A program made the translations under genes and the position numbers. Under the pieces are notes generated by a model that worked only from the letters and a program-made list of their open reading frames with translations, was not told where the DNA came from and did not search any database. Source: Paragordius varius (Eukaryota; Nematomorpha). From it: a stretch of 64,000 nucleotides of DNA. This document shows positions 26,300-39,625 of this stretch, piece after piece (positions within the stretch are counted from its first letter, which is position 1; each line of letters opens with the position of its first letter). The stretch lies in contig OZ176055.1 in assembly GCA_964247055.1 (NCBI GenBank), positions 5,766,001-5,830,000 on the forward strand, given 5' to 3'.

Positions 26300-29200
26300 A
26301 TGCCCCTTCTTAAACAATCCACCCCATTTGATCAGGATATAGGTTATTATAATTTTAATCGTTATTTTAGAGAGGGCTACGAATGAGTTTAATGTTGAAG
26401 AGGATTGGTCTTCAATAATGAATATATGTGATAACGTTAAAAATGTGCCGGATGGACCAAAAATATGTGCTAGTATTTTGAGAAGAAAATTGAAAAATAT
26501 AAGCCCATATGTTCTTCTTCAAACCCTAACAGTTAAAACGAATTTTATTTTAGATTATTGATGCTTGTATGAATAACTGTGGTCATAAATTTAAATTGGA
26601 AGTTGGCACAAAGGATTTTATAAATGAATTTCAACATATTATTGAAAAAGTTTAATCATTTATAAATTATAATAGTTTAACAATAAGGTTTCGGATAAAG
26701 CCAAGGAAATGATAAAAAAGTGGGCTTATGAATACAAAGACGACCCTTCTCTATTTATGTTTCCAGCCTTATATAATCAATTAATGCGTGATGGACATTC
26801 CTTTGATAGCGTACAAAGTCAGAAAAAATCCAAGCCTAAAAGCAATAATCCAGATTTTGTTGATAGCAAAGAAGAAGAAGACGATATAGCGAAGGGTAAT
26901 TAGTATTTTTAATTTATATTTGTATTTTGCATGATCAGTTAAGGTGTTTTATTTCTCAAAATTCATTTGTTTGCTCAACTGAATTCCCGGTTTAATTAGT
27001 GTTTTTCCATTTATAGCCATTTCATATATACAATATGTTTATTTATAATGTCTTAATTATGAAAATCTTATATTAAGTCAACCTTAATTTTTGCATTCGG
27101 GGTTTTATTCCACATACTATGGGTATTAACCATGACAAAGCCTTTATCTTTAAATAATTCCATATTTGGCTCTCGTTACAAAGGTTTAAAAAGGGACAAT
27201 AGCATTTTAAGTTTTTTTAAGAAACTTTTTAGATTATTTATATCAAATGATGATCATTTTATGTAATGTTTTCGCGCAGAGCCCAACTAAGTGTTTGTTT
27301 AAATCCGCCGCTAAGTTTATATTATATTTCATACATATATATTTTATGAGTCAAGAGACATATTATTGGTTTTATGGGTCATTTCAATTCTTAATAGGGA
27401 GATGGAGTAATGATAAGCTTTTTTTCATAAAAACCTATTTTACCAATAATATAGCTGTTTATTTTATAAGCAGGATATTGCATTTATTCCCTATACATTT
27501 GACTATTATTATATAATATGGAAAAGGATTTTGTGGCAATCTTAATTAACGCTCTACATATCATATATTAATTGATTTTTGATTTGTTATGCAGTTCTTC
27601 ATTTTATATTTGAGATTAATTCGAATAAAAAAGTTCTTTTGTTATATCATCTTAATGAATTACTATCTATACAATAATAAGTCATGAATTCATGATATTT
27701 GCTTTTTTCACATTATTGTTGGAAATTGGTATTACAGTAGCGTATAATATAAAACAAATTTTGTTCATCAATAAATAAAAATATAAGAAAAAAATTGTCT
27801 ACCATTTGTTTTTAACCATGCGCTACTGTACTGCCAATTGGCCAAAAATAGTGAGTGAATTGTCCCACATTAATGCATATTGTATATATATATATATATA
27901 TATATATTATTTAAACATATATTATATATGTATAATACACATATTGCATATTTAGCTATTCACCTCTCGTTGAAAGAAATGAATGTTAATAAGAATAATT
28001 ATACGGATAATCTTAACAATAAAAATGTATATGTCGTTAAACCTGATGATGTCTCTTCCAACTATAGTAATGTTAGCAACCAAAATCAAAACAGTTCCTA
28101 TAACAATAGCATGGATAATATAAATAATAACGTTAATAAAGGGGTAATCATTAAAGCCATAGCGCTGTATGATTTTGAAGCTCTTGAAGACAATGAGATT
28201 AGTTTTAAGGCTGGTGATGAAATTATGATCCTTGATAATAGGTTAGTAATAAATATAATTGCAATGATTTAGTGGAAATTCGATAGATTTTTATATCTTA
28301 GAAAGTAGAAACATATACAATGTTCTGTCTTTTTTAAAATGAAAAAGGGTCATAAATCGCATAATTTATTAAGATTTAGATTTCGAATAAAATGATTTTT
28401 GATATGCAATGTTATTAATATAGATTTATTTTACGAAAATTGTATATTTGATGAGTATCTGACATGACACAATTTCAACAAATATCATGTTTCAACTAAT
28501 AAATAATATTTTTAGGGGGATGGCTACCGTTAAAACATCAACCAAACTGATGAAATTGTTTTCAATGTTAAATTTTAAATAAACATTTATGTAAATTTAT
28601 TTTACACATAATCAGCGATGTTAATTGGTGGAAAGGTCGCTTAATTGGTCCACGTAAAGTTAAAGGAAACGATGAAGGGCTTTTCCCAGCCAATTTTGTT
28701 ACACTTGATACGAAATACAAAGTAACTGAAAACTCTGTACAAAATGGCACAACCAATGATATACCAACTACTTCCAACCCTAATGAACTTTTCGAAGAAA
28801 ATAATGATGTTACATACATTGATGAGGTAAATTTATAAAAAAATATTTCTTATATGCAAAATTATTTTTTCCCTTATTTATATGGTAAGATTTTCTATTT
28901 AAATGTGTGTCACGTAATTAAATTAGAATTTAATAAATGAAAGTTTGCACTTGCTCAATATTGCTGATCCTACGGGGAAAATTCCAGATTCTCCGGACAT
29001 GTTAAACATCGAAAAACGAGCTTTAGCAATGGGCGCATTAATTGATCAAGAACTGGAAAAGGTAGAATTTATTTGGATGGATATTTAAATTATATGTGGT
29101 GTTTGTATAAACTTATCTCATAGTTTATATTTATTTGTATCTACTTTTATATATGATTTTCTCAAGGTTGACGACTCTCACGCCCGTTTATATGAATTGA

Positions 29201-30019
29201 ATCGTAAACTTAATGAATCCTTCAAATTTTATAATTACCTTTTAACCGTATCTACTAACCCACAACAAAGACCGCTACCCACTAATATAAATAATAATAA
29301 TAATCAAACTGCGTTACCTCAACAATATTTACAAAATGGTAATGTACCGAATCAATATGCTACTCATTCGGTTTCTACTAATTTACCATCACAGCCAAAT
29401 GTTGCGGGTATATATTTACTTTTTTTAAAGGGGTATTTTGAGTTTTATGAAATAACTCACAAATTTTTAAAATATTTTTGACTTTATGTAAAAACATTAA
29501 ATTTATTTATAGATGCTTCTAATCATATGTATAATGGGGTTGTATCAAATGGATACCCTTCGACACATGATACTTATTACACAAATGCCAACTTGAATCC
29601 GGCTTTATTTCAACCAATGAACAATTCAGGAACTCAAAATACGAATGAATTATATCAGCAACCGAATCTTTCTACCCAAAATTATCCAACTTTCAATCCC
29701 AATTTACCTCAAGCATACATGGTATAATTATTTTTTAATCTCTATTTTGTCCATAAAAAATTTACATGTATATATAAACGTTTATTGTATTTATTAGTCT
29801 AATTTAAATCAAACGTATCAACTGCAAAATCAACCATATAATCCAAATAGTGCCGTCGTGATACAAAACAATCAAGAACCGACTTTGAATCAACAAGGTG
29901 CGCTATCGTTTCCAAAGCCAGTGCCAACCCCATTATCAACTGTTCATGCAGATATAATTGACACTTTTTTTGATTCTATCCCATCTCCGAAAGATAACAC
30001 TCCCAAAATAAATTCGTGA
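26300..30019 (+). CDS. STAM: STAM, ESCRT-0 endosomal sorting adaptor
   Basis: Signal-transducing adaptor molecule, partner of HRS in ESCRT-0, which binds ubiquitinated cargo on early endosomes. Ten exons: 26300-26342, 26371-26531, 26554-26649, 26676-26895, 27956-28241, 28616-28826, 28927-29061, 29167-29407, 29513-29721, 29798-30019; phases match throughout, 607 aa. Domains in order: VHS (residues about 5-145, FDQDIERATNEFNVEEDW), UIM (about 165-182, KEEEDDIAK joined to AIHLSLKE), Asn-rich linker, SH3 (about 238-297, ALYDFEALEDNEISFKAGDE, NWWKGRL, GLFPANFV), GAT-type helical region (about 340-410, ADPTGKIPDSPDM), then a Gln/Asn/Pro-rich tail. The first three introns are only 28, 22 and 26 nt; the UIM is split by a 1,060-nt intron. 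The start is the first ATG, and MPLL..FDQD matches STAM N-termini. Confidence 0.96.
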
Positions 30020-33000
30020 TTTTGTTGGAACGTTATGTTTGTGCATTATAAAATTCAGTACATTTTTATCTTTTGTCGCATATTTTTTTTAATATGCTTA
30101 TTTATTACTAGCTCTGGATAATAAAGCAGACACAACATCATTCTTCTCATATACCATAAGATGTTGCAACATAAATTATTAATATATATATTTTGATGTT
30201 TTTTTCTAATTTTTAAATAAATCAGCTTCATTTATCATTATCACATCTTTTATAAATTATTTGATGCAATGGCCTGTCAGATATTATATGGTGAATACTT
30301 AGTCGAAAATCGGGTCATCATCGCATTTGAGAATGTGACAATGCGCTAATAATTTTTAAATTCGATTCTGTAAAACCCAGATGATCAGGATATTTCCTTT
30401 GTGAATACTATATTTTTAGATATCTAGATTTTGTGTAAACCATTGTTTTTATTTATAAATATATAAAAATATGACAAGCCTATTAAATAATTAGATATTT
30501 CGTTGAAATAATTACATTTGAACATATTTATTATAATCAGATGTCCATTATTTATCATTAAATTACAACTGTTATTTTTGATAGAGGATCGGGCTTGTTT
30601 TTGGTTTGGTTCAATATATATTTTGCAGAGCTTGGAACCATATCAAATATTGGAAACGACTGTTTCAGATAGTGTACTGAAGGAACCGCTGCACGTTAAC
30701 TGTTTTTGAGAACTGCTTTAAAACATGTCAAGAACCGTATTAACAATAAAAAACGGTACTAATTCCAAATTTTTAACACGGTTTTATAAAATGGTTTCTA
30801 CCAAACGTTTAAGATCCCTGTCATAAAGGGAAACTGTCTTATGAATTTTTTTCGCTTTATAAAAATCCAAAATGAAGCCATAACATTTTAGTATGGATAA
30901 CCACAGGATACAGACAGAAAGAAAGGAATATAATTAAATAAAATTATTTTGCTTTTATACATCAGGGACGTCGTTTCAAATAAAACGTAAATATTTTTAA
31001 CATTGGTTACCATATGATCATAAAAATGTGTTTATAGATTTATAGTAGCTGTATCTTGCCATGCGTCGCTGAGACTTAGTCAATGTGGATTGGGTCACTT
31101 TTTTTCATTTATTAAGATAAAACTAGTGCAAAATAAGTTTAAATATAGTTCGATAATTCTCAGCTGTCCTATTATTTATTATATAGGGTTTTAAATTATT
31201 ATTTTTTATTTATGTAATGCGTATTTAAAATATAGCTTAAAGAAAGGTTAAATCTATATAAATTTTATCAATAAAAATGACGTTTTAATTTTATTTTCCG
31301 CATCCTATAAAAACCAGTGGCTCAAAATGGGAGCTTTCAAGAACCAAGGGAGCTCACTTACCAAAAAATGATCAAAGCTTTGGGAGCATGTTACATATAT
31401 CTTTACAAAAATTGGATTTATTTATATGTGGTATTTGGACCAATATAAAATTTTCGATTCAAAAAAATGCTACAAAGATAGGATTTTTAGCAAGAAGCGT
31501 TCATAAAAATTCAAAGGCTATTCGAAAACTCTCGACTATAAACGCGCTATTAAAAGATATATTGATCATTAAATTTATACGTGGCTTAGTTAATACGAAA
31601 CACTAGTTTTATCTTATATAGGGATAAACCTAGTAATAAAAAAGTTACTTAGTGCATTTTAAAATATTTATAGCAAGTGTATTATGAAAACTATGCTAGT
31701 CTTTAATGTATTGAAAAAATCCACCACATTATAGTTGTAATTTATATCACAAATTTTCGATAAATATGTCGGCAACAATGATAAACTTGCCAAAATGCAA
31801 TCTGCTCAAGTAAATCATATTATATGAATTGAATCAACCCTAAATTTATAAAAAAATATTAATCAGCAGCAAAATATGCAAAATTATTTTGATAGCTTTA
31901 AACAATTATCTGCGTTAAAAAAATAATCCTTTCTCGATATACATAAAAACAAAAAATTATATCCTTTTACATATATTATATAATTGTAAAAATTTTACTT
32001 ATCATAAATAAACGTTAGCTTATTTTTAGTGCTAAAATACAAATTTTCACTAAAATAAAGAATTATATTTAAATTACTGTAATTAAAAATAATTAATTTA
32101 TATTCAATAAATATCCATAAATTTATGTTAAAGGTTTATCGTCATCTAAAAAATTGTTTCCACTCATGGATGATATCGTTCTAACATCTAAAATAAATCA
32201 AATGTTACAGATAGTGACAATGGTTACCCCCAATATAATACCACAGATATTAGCATTTCTGCGCAAAATTCGTTTTTGATTTATAGTTTTTGACAATTGT
32301 TGTTGAGCCTGTAGCATGTAATGTTCATTCGAAACATGCTGAAAATTAAGTCGGGGGAACGAAAATCGCATTATTTCAATTTCACATTTGACAACACCTA
32401 ACCATCGTAATATATCTTTAATACTTCATAATCATTTGGGGTAATTTTATTTCGAGAGCGTTTTGAAGTTCAAATCTCCTAAAAATTTTATGTGTCGAAT
32501 CAAAAAAAATCTTTCTTTATACTTTCAGCGCATAATACATGATTTTTAAAAAACTTCTTTACCCTTAACAGTATTGCCAGGGCAATTAGAAATTTGAATA
32601 TCTTAAAAAGTATTTAAGGTATTAAGTTGAATTTAAAATATGTATCCGTAATCTCAAACTTTATTGTTGGCATTTTTTTTATTTTTTACCACTTCATTCC
32701 CTTTGCACTTTTTGTCGTAGTTCAATTGGGATAGTTTTTTATCCCAGCGCACAATTTTGTAAATAAACTACAGTTTTAAAAATTATTTTGTTAAAATTTT
32801 TAACAAACATTGTTTTTATGTATATAGTTTTGTGACTTCCAGTGTTTTAAATTGGGTAGCGTCAAGAAACGATAGACGGAACAACTGATTTAAAATCAAA
32901 ATATATCAAGTTTTTTCTCGTAAAATATAGCCTGAAAGCTTTAAAAAGTTAATTATTTACATTTTCTAACAATAATATACATTTAAATGCCTGTTGCATT

Positions 33001-33135
33001 AGCGATATAAAAAATTATAGAAAAATATGGCGGTGCAAAAGTTTAAGATGATGTTTTTTGTTATAATACATTTTTTGAAAAAAGATGATATGCTTCTTAG
33101 GGGTGAAAACACGCATATTTTTAAATTCACTTTAA
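30020..33135. other. Repeat-rich spacer downstream of STAM
   Basis: No gene recognised. The stretch at about 32890-33060 is an inverted match to about 40850-41030: both contain AATGCCTGTTGCATTA-like and GCCTGAAAGCTT-like blocks in opposite orientation. Frames at 30518-30709 and 31388-31606 look like decayed repeat, not host protein. Confidence 0.45.
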
Positions 33136-33678
33136 CACTTGGATACAACACATTCATTTTAGTCCTTCGATTCAAATTGGGGTAGTTAAATACCCAGGCC
33201 TATTTAAAATTACTTTAAAAATTATGAAAGGAATTGAAACCATGGCAAAATCTTGCATTTATATAACATTAATAAACCGAAATATAAAAAAAAAATATTC
33301 AGAAATACATAATATTACTTATTTTGAGCTAAAACCGAGAGGTAAAAATTTAGTCAACGTGACATGCATGCAATGGTAAAATTGAAAAATAATACAAATT
33401 AAACAGCTTTTTCTATTTCTAACTATGTTAGATATAATTTAAATAAAAAATTAGCTTTAATTTTACCCTTAAAATTATATGAAGACGATATTTTGCAAGA
33501 TTTTTGTATAAAAATGGCGAAGTAGTTTGACATGGAACTTTTTTTTTTCAAAACAAAATTTTATTAAGATATTTTGGCATATTTATATCATTTATATTAG
33601 GATAGAAGCATAAATTTAAATTGAGACCGTTTCCTTCAGTAGTTTTTTAAAAATCCTAACCCAATTTGAATCGAAGTG
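33136..33678 (+). mobile_element. TTAA-flanked non-autonomous element, copy B
   Basis: Begins CACTTGGATACAACACATTC after TTAA (33132-33135) and ends GAATCGAAGTG before TTAA (33679-33682). The left inner repeat ATTGGGGTAGTTAAATACCC is kept; the right one has lost its hairpin half. Same family and orientation as copies A, E and F. Confidence 0.82.
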
Positions 33679-33714
33679 TTAATACCTTAAATGCTTTTTA
33701 AGATATACAAATTT

Positions 33715-34345
33715 ATTAGGATCATCATCTTGCTTTTGGTTTTGGTCCTTATTAGTGATTTAAAAAGTTATTTAAACTTTTGTGGTGCTCCATATCTAAA
33801 AATGGCAAAATTAGCTTAAATTTTGTTTACATCAATTCTAAAAGTACCACTAAACTATACCATTAACAACATATATAAAAAAACAAATTTTATTTAAATT
33901 CTAATTTTTAATTGTGTGCTCTTCTAAAGTGGTTGAATTCTTGCAAATCAAACATAAAATTCCCTTAGCGATTATAGCATTTACAAAATATTTATGCTAT
34001 TAAGCCGTATTTAACAAAATGCTTTATTCCACATAGCTTCAAAATAACCTAAAAGACTCTTCACAATTTTGCTATAAGTTTAATTTACTTTGACCATTAA
34101 TTTGCCCATTTAGAGCTGCTAAGTGATATTTTGGAAGCCCCCATCTAAAATTTAATTTTTAAAAATATAGTTTTGATTTTCACATGCAGTTTATGATATT
34201 TTGGAAAGAACGTTTTAGTTTTCACTAAAAACAAATAATTTATTTACTCATTTTGCCACTTATATAGAGCAGTTACCATAAAATGTGAAATTTCTTAAGT
34301 CTCTCGCAAACCAAAACTAAAACCCATGATGATCTTGAATTTTTC
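33715..34345. repeat. Inverted pair of a second repeat family
   Basis: A block carrying AAACCAAAACTAAAACCC and TATAGAGCAGTTACCATAAA (about 34225-34345) reappears in reverse complement at about 33715-33815 (TTTTGGTTTTGGTCC, GTGGTGCTCCATATCT). Related blocks occur at about 40155-40345 and 43195-43385. The pair could be the arms of one element; its outer ends were not resolved. Confidence 0.5.
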
Positions 34346-34692
34346 AGAATTATATACATAGAGATAATTTTCTGTGAAAAAGCAAAATATAACATACATT
34401 CTAATTTTAATACAACGCGATTTTTTTTAAAGTTATATATAGTGGCACAATAGTTTGACATGAAAATTTTAATTTATTACAATATATCAGCTTATTAATA
34501 TTTCTATTTGATTAAAAGCATATTGATTAAAACCGACCCTATAGTCTTTAATTAACCATTTACCCAAATTAATGTCAGGTTTTATTATATTTTTAGTCAA
34601 AATAAGTTAATAAAAATAGTTTTTTCCATATAAATATCCTAAATACTTATTTTACACGTGTTTCATCTTATCTGCTAAAGTTATGAGTTGAA

Positions 34693-35237
34693 ATGGGCAA
34701 CACTCATGCCCCACAAAAAAAATATACTTTTGAGGCTGATGGTGAAGGAATTATAAAAGTTTTATATATTGTTATCAAATAGGTTTCTGAAGAAGTCGCC
34801 GATGATTTTGCAAAAAAAGGAATCAATGTTGACCCTAAATTTATTAATAGTGCTAACATCAGCCGTGACAAATATGAAAGAGATATTGGAAACTATCAGT
34901 ATTTTTTTATTATTATCGATATAGAAAACAATTGAAAACGTATCAAGATTATGTCAATAGCTTAGAAAATAAATTTTCAAGCTTGAAACGGGAAAGACGA
35001 AGTGAATTGGACCAGAAATTATCAAATGATTCATATAACAAAATATTGGAAAACTTCATAGAAAATTATAGGTAATTTTTTTTAAAATTATCTAGACCTG
35101 AATCGTCACCTCATGTATGTGAAGAACAAATTAAAAAAATATCCCAATGTTATTCTGAGAACACTGAAAAAATATTGAATTGTGGCCCGCATATTAAACA
35201 TTTTGAAAATTGCGTCTTATCATTGTTAAAGGTTTAA
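34693..35237 (+). CDS. MIC19/MIC25-type MICOS subunit (CHCHD3/6-like)
   Basis: Inner-membrane protein of the MICOS complex at mitochondrial crista junctions. Four exons, 34693-34758, 34783-34898, 34925-35071 and 35096-35237, with introns of 24, 26 and 24 nt; 156 aa, all phases consistent. The N-terminus MGNTHA has Gly2 but lacks Ser/Thr at position 6, so N-myristoylation, known for MIC19, is only possible. YTFEADGEGIIKVSEEV matches the conserved N-terminal DUF737 start. A charged coiled-coil middle follows (YQDYVNSLENKFSSLKRERR), then a CHCH domain with twin CX9C: CEEQIKKISQC and CGPHIKHFENC. It is shorter than vertebrate MIC19 (about 227 aa), chiefly in the middle. Each unspliced intron would add a stop or break the frame, so splicing is required. 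It lies in a transposon-rich block yet shows no decay. Confidence 0.92.
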
Positions 35238-35729
35238 TAGTAAAGCCTACCAATAATGATATCATTTAATTTTTTATCCGTGTGCATTTAATAAATTCCC
35301 TTATGAGCCACATTTTACTATTTAGATTAATTAAAATAATTAACGTAATTAATGATTTATTACCTTGACATGCAATCTAAAATTACGATTCTGCTTTAAT
35401 TTTTTTCCTTATATTATATGATAGTATTTATAGAATATGGTGAGATATGGGGAATTTGTTTGACTTAAAATAACTTAACTTTTGTAGATAGATTTGAATT
35501 TTAGACATATATGGTGTAATAGAAATTTTATCCTATAAATTTCATATTTTGCCGCATCACTGGTTCATAAATGCAAACTTTTGAAATCGATTTTCTTCAT
35601 TCATTAAGTAATTTGTTTAATATTTAACAGAAGAGTGATCGTCAACTACTCCATTTTGTATTGAAAGACGTATGATCATGAATTCTATGATCGAAGCATA
35701 AATAAATAAATATATGGTGCTATAATTAA

Positions 35730-36311
35730 CACTTCGATTCAAATTGGGGTATCTAAATACCCCAGGCAATATTTAAATTAAAATTTTTAAAAAACTACTG
35801 AAGGAAACGGTCCCAATTTAAATTTATGCTTCTATCCCAGTAATTATTGTATAAATATAACAAAATATATAAATAAAATTTTGTTTTGAAAAAAAAGTTC
35901 CATGTCAAACTCCTTGGCCGCCATTTTTATTTTACATATTTTTTGCAAAATATCGTCTTCATTTAATTTTAAGGGTAAAATTTTAGCTAATTTTTTATTA
36001 AAATTACATCTAATATTGCTAGAAATGGAAAAAACGGTTTATTTTGTGTTATTTTTCAATTTTACCATTGGACACATGCCACATTGACTAAATTTTTACC
36101 TTTCGGTTTTAGCTTAAAACAAGTAATATGAAGTATTTTTGAATAAAAATTTTTGTATACTTCGGTTTATTTATGTTATATAAGTGCAAGATTTTGCAAT
36201 GGTTTCGATTCCTTCCATATTTTTTTAAGAATTTAATTTTAAACAGGCCTGGGGTATTTAACTACCCCAATTTGAATCGAAGGACTAAAATCAATGTGTT
36301 GTATCCAAGTG
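35730..36311 (-). mobile_element. TTAA-flanked non-autonomous element, copy C
   Basis: Inverted relative to copies A, B, E and F. Flanked by TTAA at 35726-35729 and 36312-36315. Both inner repeats are well kept (ATTGGGGTATCTAAATACCC; GGGGTATTTAACTACCCC), as is the GAATGTGTTG-like block near the other end. It contains a 61-residue frame (35902-36087) that also appears, about 60% alike, in copy E; it resembles no known protein. Confidence 0.88.
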
Positions 36312-36714
36312 TTAAATTTGCGTTGCATATTTCGCAGAAATTTTTTTTCATTTTTGTCTGTCACACCCTTTTTTGCATACCCTGATTGTTGGCATACATA
36401 AAGGAAAAAATACTATTCCGAAGACGCGATTTGTGGGAATTTGTATTCGATAAGGGCGGTTAAGCTGAGGACTAATTTAATATAAAAGGGCTCGATTAAA
36501 TTTAGCGCATTTATAAAACAACAACTTTCACGCAGGGCATCGCAAAACACAGCACTTTTCGCATTCAAAATAAACTTTATAATTTCCAGGCCGATTAATT
36601 TTGTTTTTTTTATTTTTATTTAAAAAGTATAAAGTACACTTCAGCAAAATTTTATTAAATTTTTGAATATGCATTTAAATATTTTTTCGATGTGAAAATT
36701 TAGTATGAATGGAT

Positions 36715-39625
36715 AATATTAGGACTCCATATTCGGAGTTTTGTATCCACGAAGTATTTTCCTCCATAAATTACGATCTTTACATTGTTCTGTGGAAAGG
36801 CTACGTTGATTCAAGTCCATTTTTATATTATCATTATAAGAAAAAAGTGGTCGTCCCTTTCTTCTATTGCCATCAACTTTAATGTTTTCAACAGTTTTTA
36901 GAGGATGGGTGGCGTCTCTTCTCTGAGTATGATCGTAGAGACGCAATCTATTAGTTTAATGATATAATCGATTTTGTCGGTTTTTTTAATGAAAGTTGGT
37001 ATTTCTGGTGTACGAAAGCAGCTTTTGAGTATTCGGTTCTCACTGGTTAGGAGTTTTGTTTGATTAGTTTTGTTTAACGCCCATGTTTCAGAACCATAGG
37101 TAAGAGCAGGTCTTATTCCTGCCTTGTAAAGATACCATTTATTACGATTGTTAACATTTTTGTTTTGGAAAACATATTTTAACTGATTATATTTTATCCT
37201 ACCTTGTTGTATTCTTCTTTTGATAGCTTTTTGTGGGCTTCCCTGAGATCATATAACATCTCCTAGGTAAACAAAAGAGTCTACCAATTCGATGTTATGT
37301 CCATCAATGTTAAGTAGCTTTGGTCGATTAAAATTATTACTTGGGTCTAAACAAGTTAAACATTTAAAATTTATTACATTTGTTGATTTGTCTTTTATTT
37401 TAGAGCACTTTTTGTGTACCCACATTTGACATGATATGCATTTAATGGAATTCGAACGTACTTCTTTACTGCAAATGGAACAGGGGTATCTGGGTGTTTC
37501 ACTTTCACCCGTTATCATTATTTTTGTTTTTGTAGCGTTTATAATCATTCCATATTGTTCAAGGCATTTCTTCCACTTGGTATAGTTATTTACCAGTTGA
37601 TCCTATGATCGTGTTGTTTTCACGAGGTCGTCGGCCAATAACATTTCCCAAGGGCACTCAGTTCTTATGTCTTGCGTTGCCGCATCCATTATAGTAATAA
37701 AAAGGAGTGGACTTAGGACTGAACCCTGATGTAGTCCAGCATTGGTTGGGAAATTGCTTGTATTGCCGATATTAGTTCAAATGCTGGTTGCTGTATTTTT
37801 GTAAAGAAGTAGTAAGATTTGTATGGTGTGTTCCTTTATTCTTTTTTTACGTAGTGCCCATTGAATTGTGGAGCGTGGTATTTGATCAAACGCACGTTCC
37901 AGATCTAAAAAGACATGGTATAGCTTTTGTGTCTTTTCTAGATATTTTTCATGTAAGCGTCTTAGCACAAACAAGGGATCTATTGTGCTACTGTTTGGAC
38001 GGAAGGCAAACTGATTCGAATCTATGTTTATATGTTTTCTTAGCCTGTTTTCTAATATATTTTCGAATATTTTCAGTGTATGTTCCAGAAGTTTTAGAGG
38101 TTTGTAGGACGATGTTTTTAGTCGATCTCCTTTATTTTTATAAATGGGGATTATTATGTTGTTCTTCCAATCGCTGGGAGTTTGTTTTGTAATTATTATT
38201 TGGTTAAAGAGTTTGGTCAGATACTGTGCACTGTTTTTTGATGGGTCTGAGGTCGACTGAAAGGCTGCTTGGGCTTGGAGGTTTGTTACTTATTAATTTA
38301 TTGATTGCAGTTGTGACTTTATCTATAGTGATTTCTTATATGGGACCAGCCACTGGTGAAACCATGCTAAATTGTTTGGTCCGGTTTACTTGGTTGAGTT
38401 GTTTTTCTAAGTTCGTTTTCCAAATTTCTTTGACTTTCGAGGGATTCGTTATTATATTATCATTATCATCTTTTATACATTTTATGGTTTTAACATCTTT
38501 ATTACTATTGTTAAGGTCTTTTTTAAAAATCGTTTGGTTTTTAAAGTCTTTTTCTAAACTTTCAGCGATTTTAACGGATTTTTCATTCATAGCGTGTCGA
38601 ATGGCCTTTTGGACCTCTCGTTTTTTATCATCATAAACTTTTTTATCATCATTATTTTTGGAACTTTTCCATTTTTTATACGCTTCGCCTTTTTCACGCA
38701 ACAATGGTTTTATTTCATTTTTCCACCACTAGCTTTTCCGTTGCCTCATTGGTTTAGTAAAGCCGCAATGTTTTTTGGCAGATGTTAGAATTGTGCTTTT
38801 AAAATTTTTCCATAGAGTTTTAACATTGTTTTGTTCGGGTATATGTAATAACTCTGTGTTTTTTGGATCCTTTAACTTTGCTATATTTATTTTTTGAGGT
38901 TGGAATGCGGTCTTACGGATTTTCTCAATGATAAGAAATGCTGTTACTTGTGTTGGTAAGAGGATTGATAGTAAGTTTTGATGTTTGTTAGATGTTTCCT
39001 AATGTTTTTTGGAATTAATATACAGTTTATCATAGATGAGTGGTCACCAGAATTATATGTTATATGCTTCTTAAAATGGGTATTTGCGACTATGAGTTGA
39101 TTTGCAACGCAAAAGTCTAGCAAACTCTCGCCCATCTTATCGAGGGCTCTAACGCCATTTCCACTATGCACGCGCAGGTATTCATTACTATCATTATTAA
39201 TATGGCAATCACCAACAAAAGTTTGTTCGCTAGAAGAAGTTTTGTTCATCAAATCATAGAGGGATTCCCAATATTCGTTTTTTGATGTTTCGCTTAGACC
39301 AGATTGTGGTGCGTAAGTTGAAACTATATTTATTGCATTATCATTTTCATCAATATTTTCATTTGAATCATTCTTGGATTATGTCTTATTACATCAATTA
39401 TGATATCACGATAGATGTTTTTTATGAAAATCGCAACACCACCTTGCCCCTTATCATTTCCTTTATAGAATAATGTATAATCGTCTAAGTTTTTCAATCC
39501 CTCTCCTTTCATTCTGGCCTCTTGGATGCAATATATATCTATATTGTTATGGCTAAGAGTGTTTGTTATCATTAATATTTTGTTAACTAGGGTACCCACA
39601 TTCCATGTGGCAAATTCAGAACTGT
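36715..39625 (-). mobile_element. Non-LTR retrotransposon (LINE), broken
   Basis: Minus-strand element with the order endonuclease, reverse transcriptase, C-terminal domain. The apurinic-type endonuclease starts near 39620 (ATWNVGTLVNK, then IYCIQEARMKGEG and GQGGVAIFIKN) and continues at 38944-39252. A Lys-rich linker lies at 38336-38704. The RT palm is at 37777-37974 (YHVFLDLERAFDQIPRSTI). A PHD/RING-like cysteine cluster sits in the C-terminal half (CSICSKEVRSNSIKC, CQMWVHKKCSK; 37249-37548), a trait of some RTE/CR1-like LINEs, and the end carries RRKGRPLFSYND (36719-36946). Several frameshifts and stops split it into at least six frames, so it is inactive. I saw no clear poly-A or target duplication; the 5' end may be truncated just before the endonuclease. 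Confidence 0.9.

Noticed and set aside
27247-27516. 89-residue forward frame
   Set aside because: Lies in the 1,060-nt STAM intron and is typical hydrophobic AT-rich translation.
38226-38788. Plus-strand frames of 64-136 residues
   Set aside because: Antisense shadows of the minus-strand LINE.
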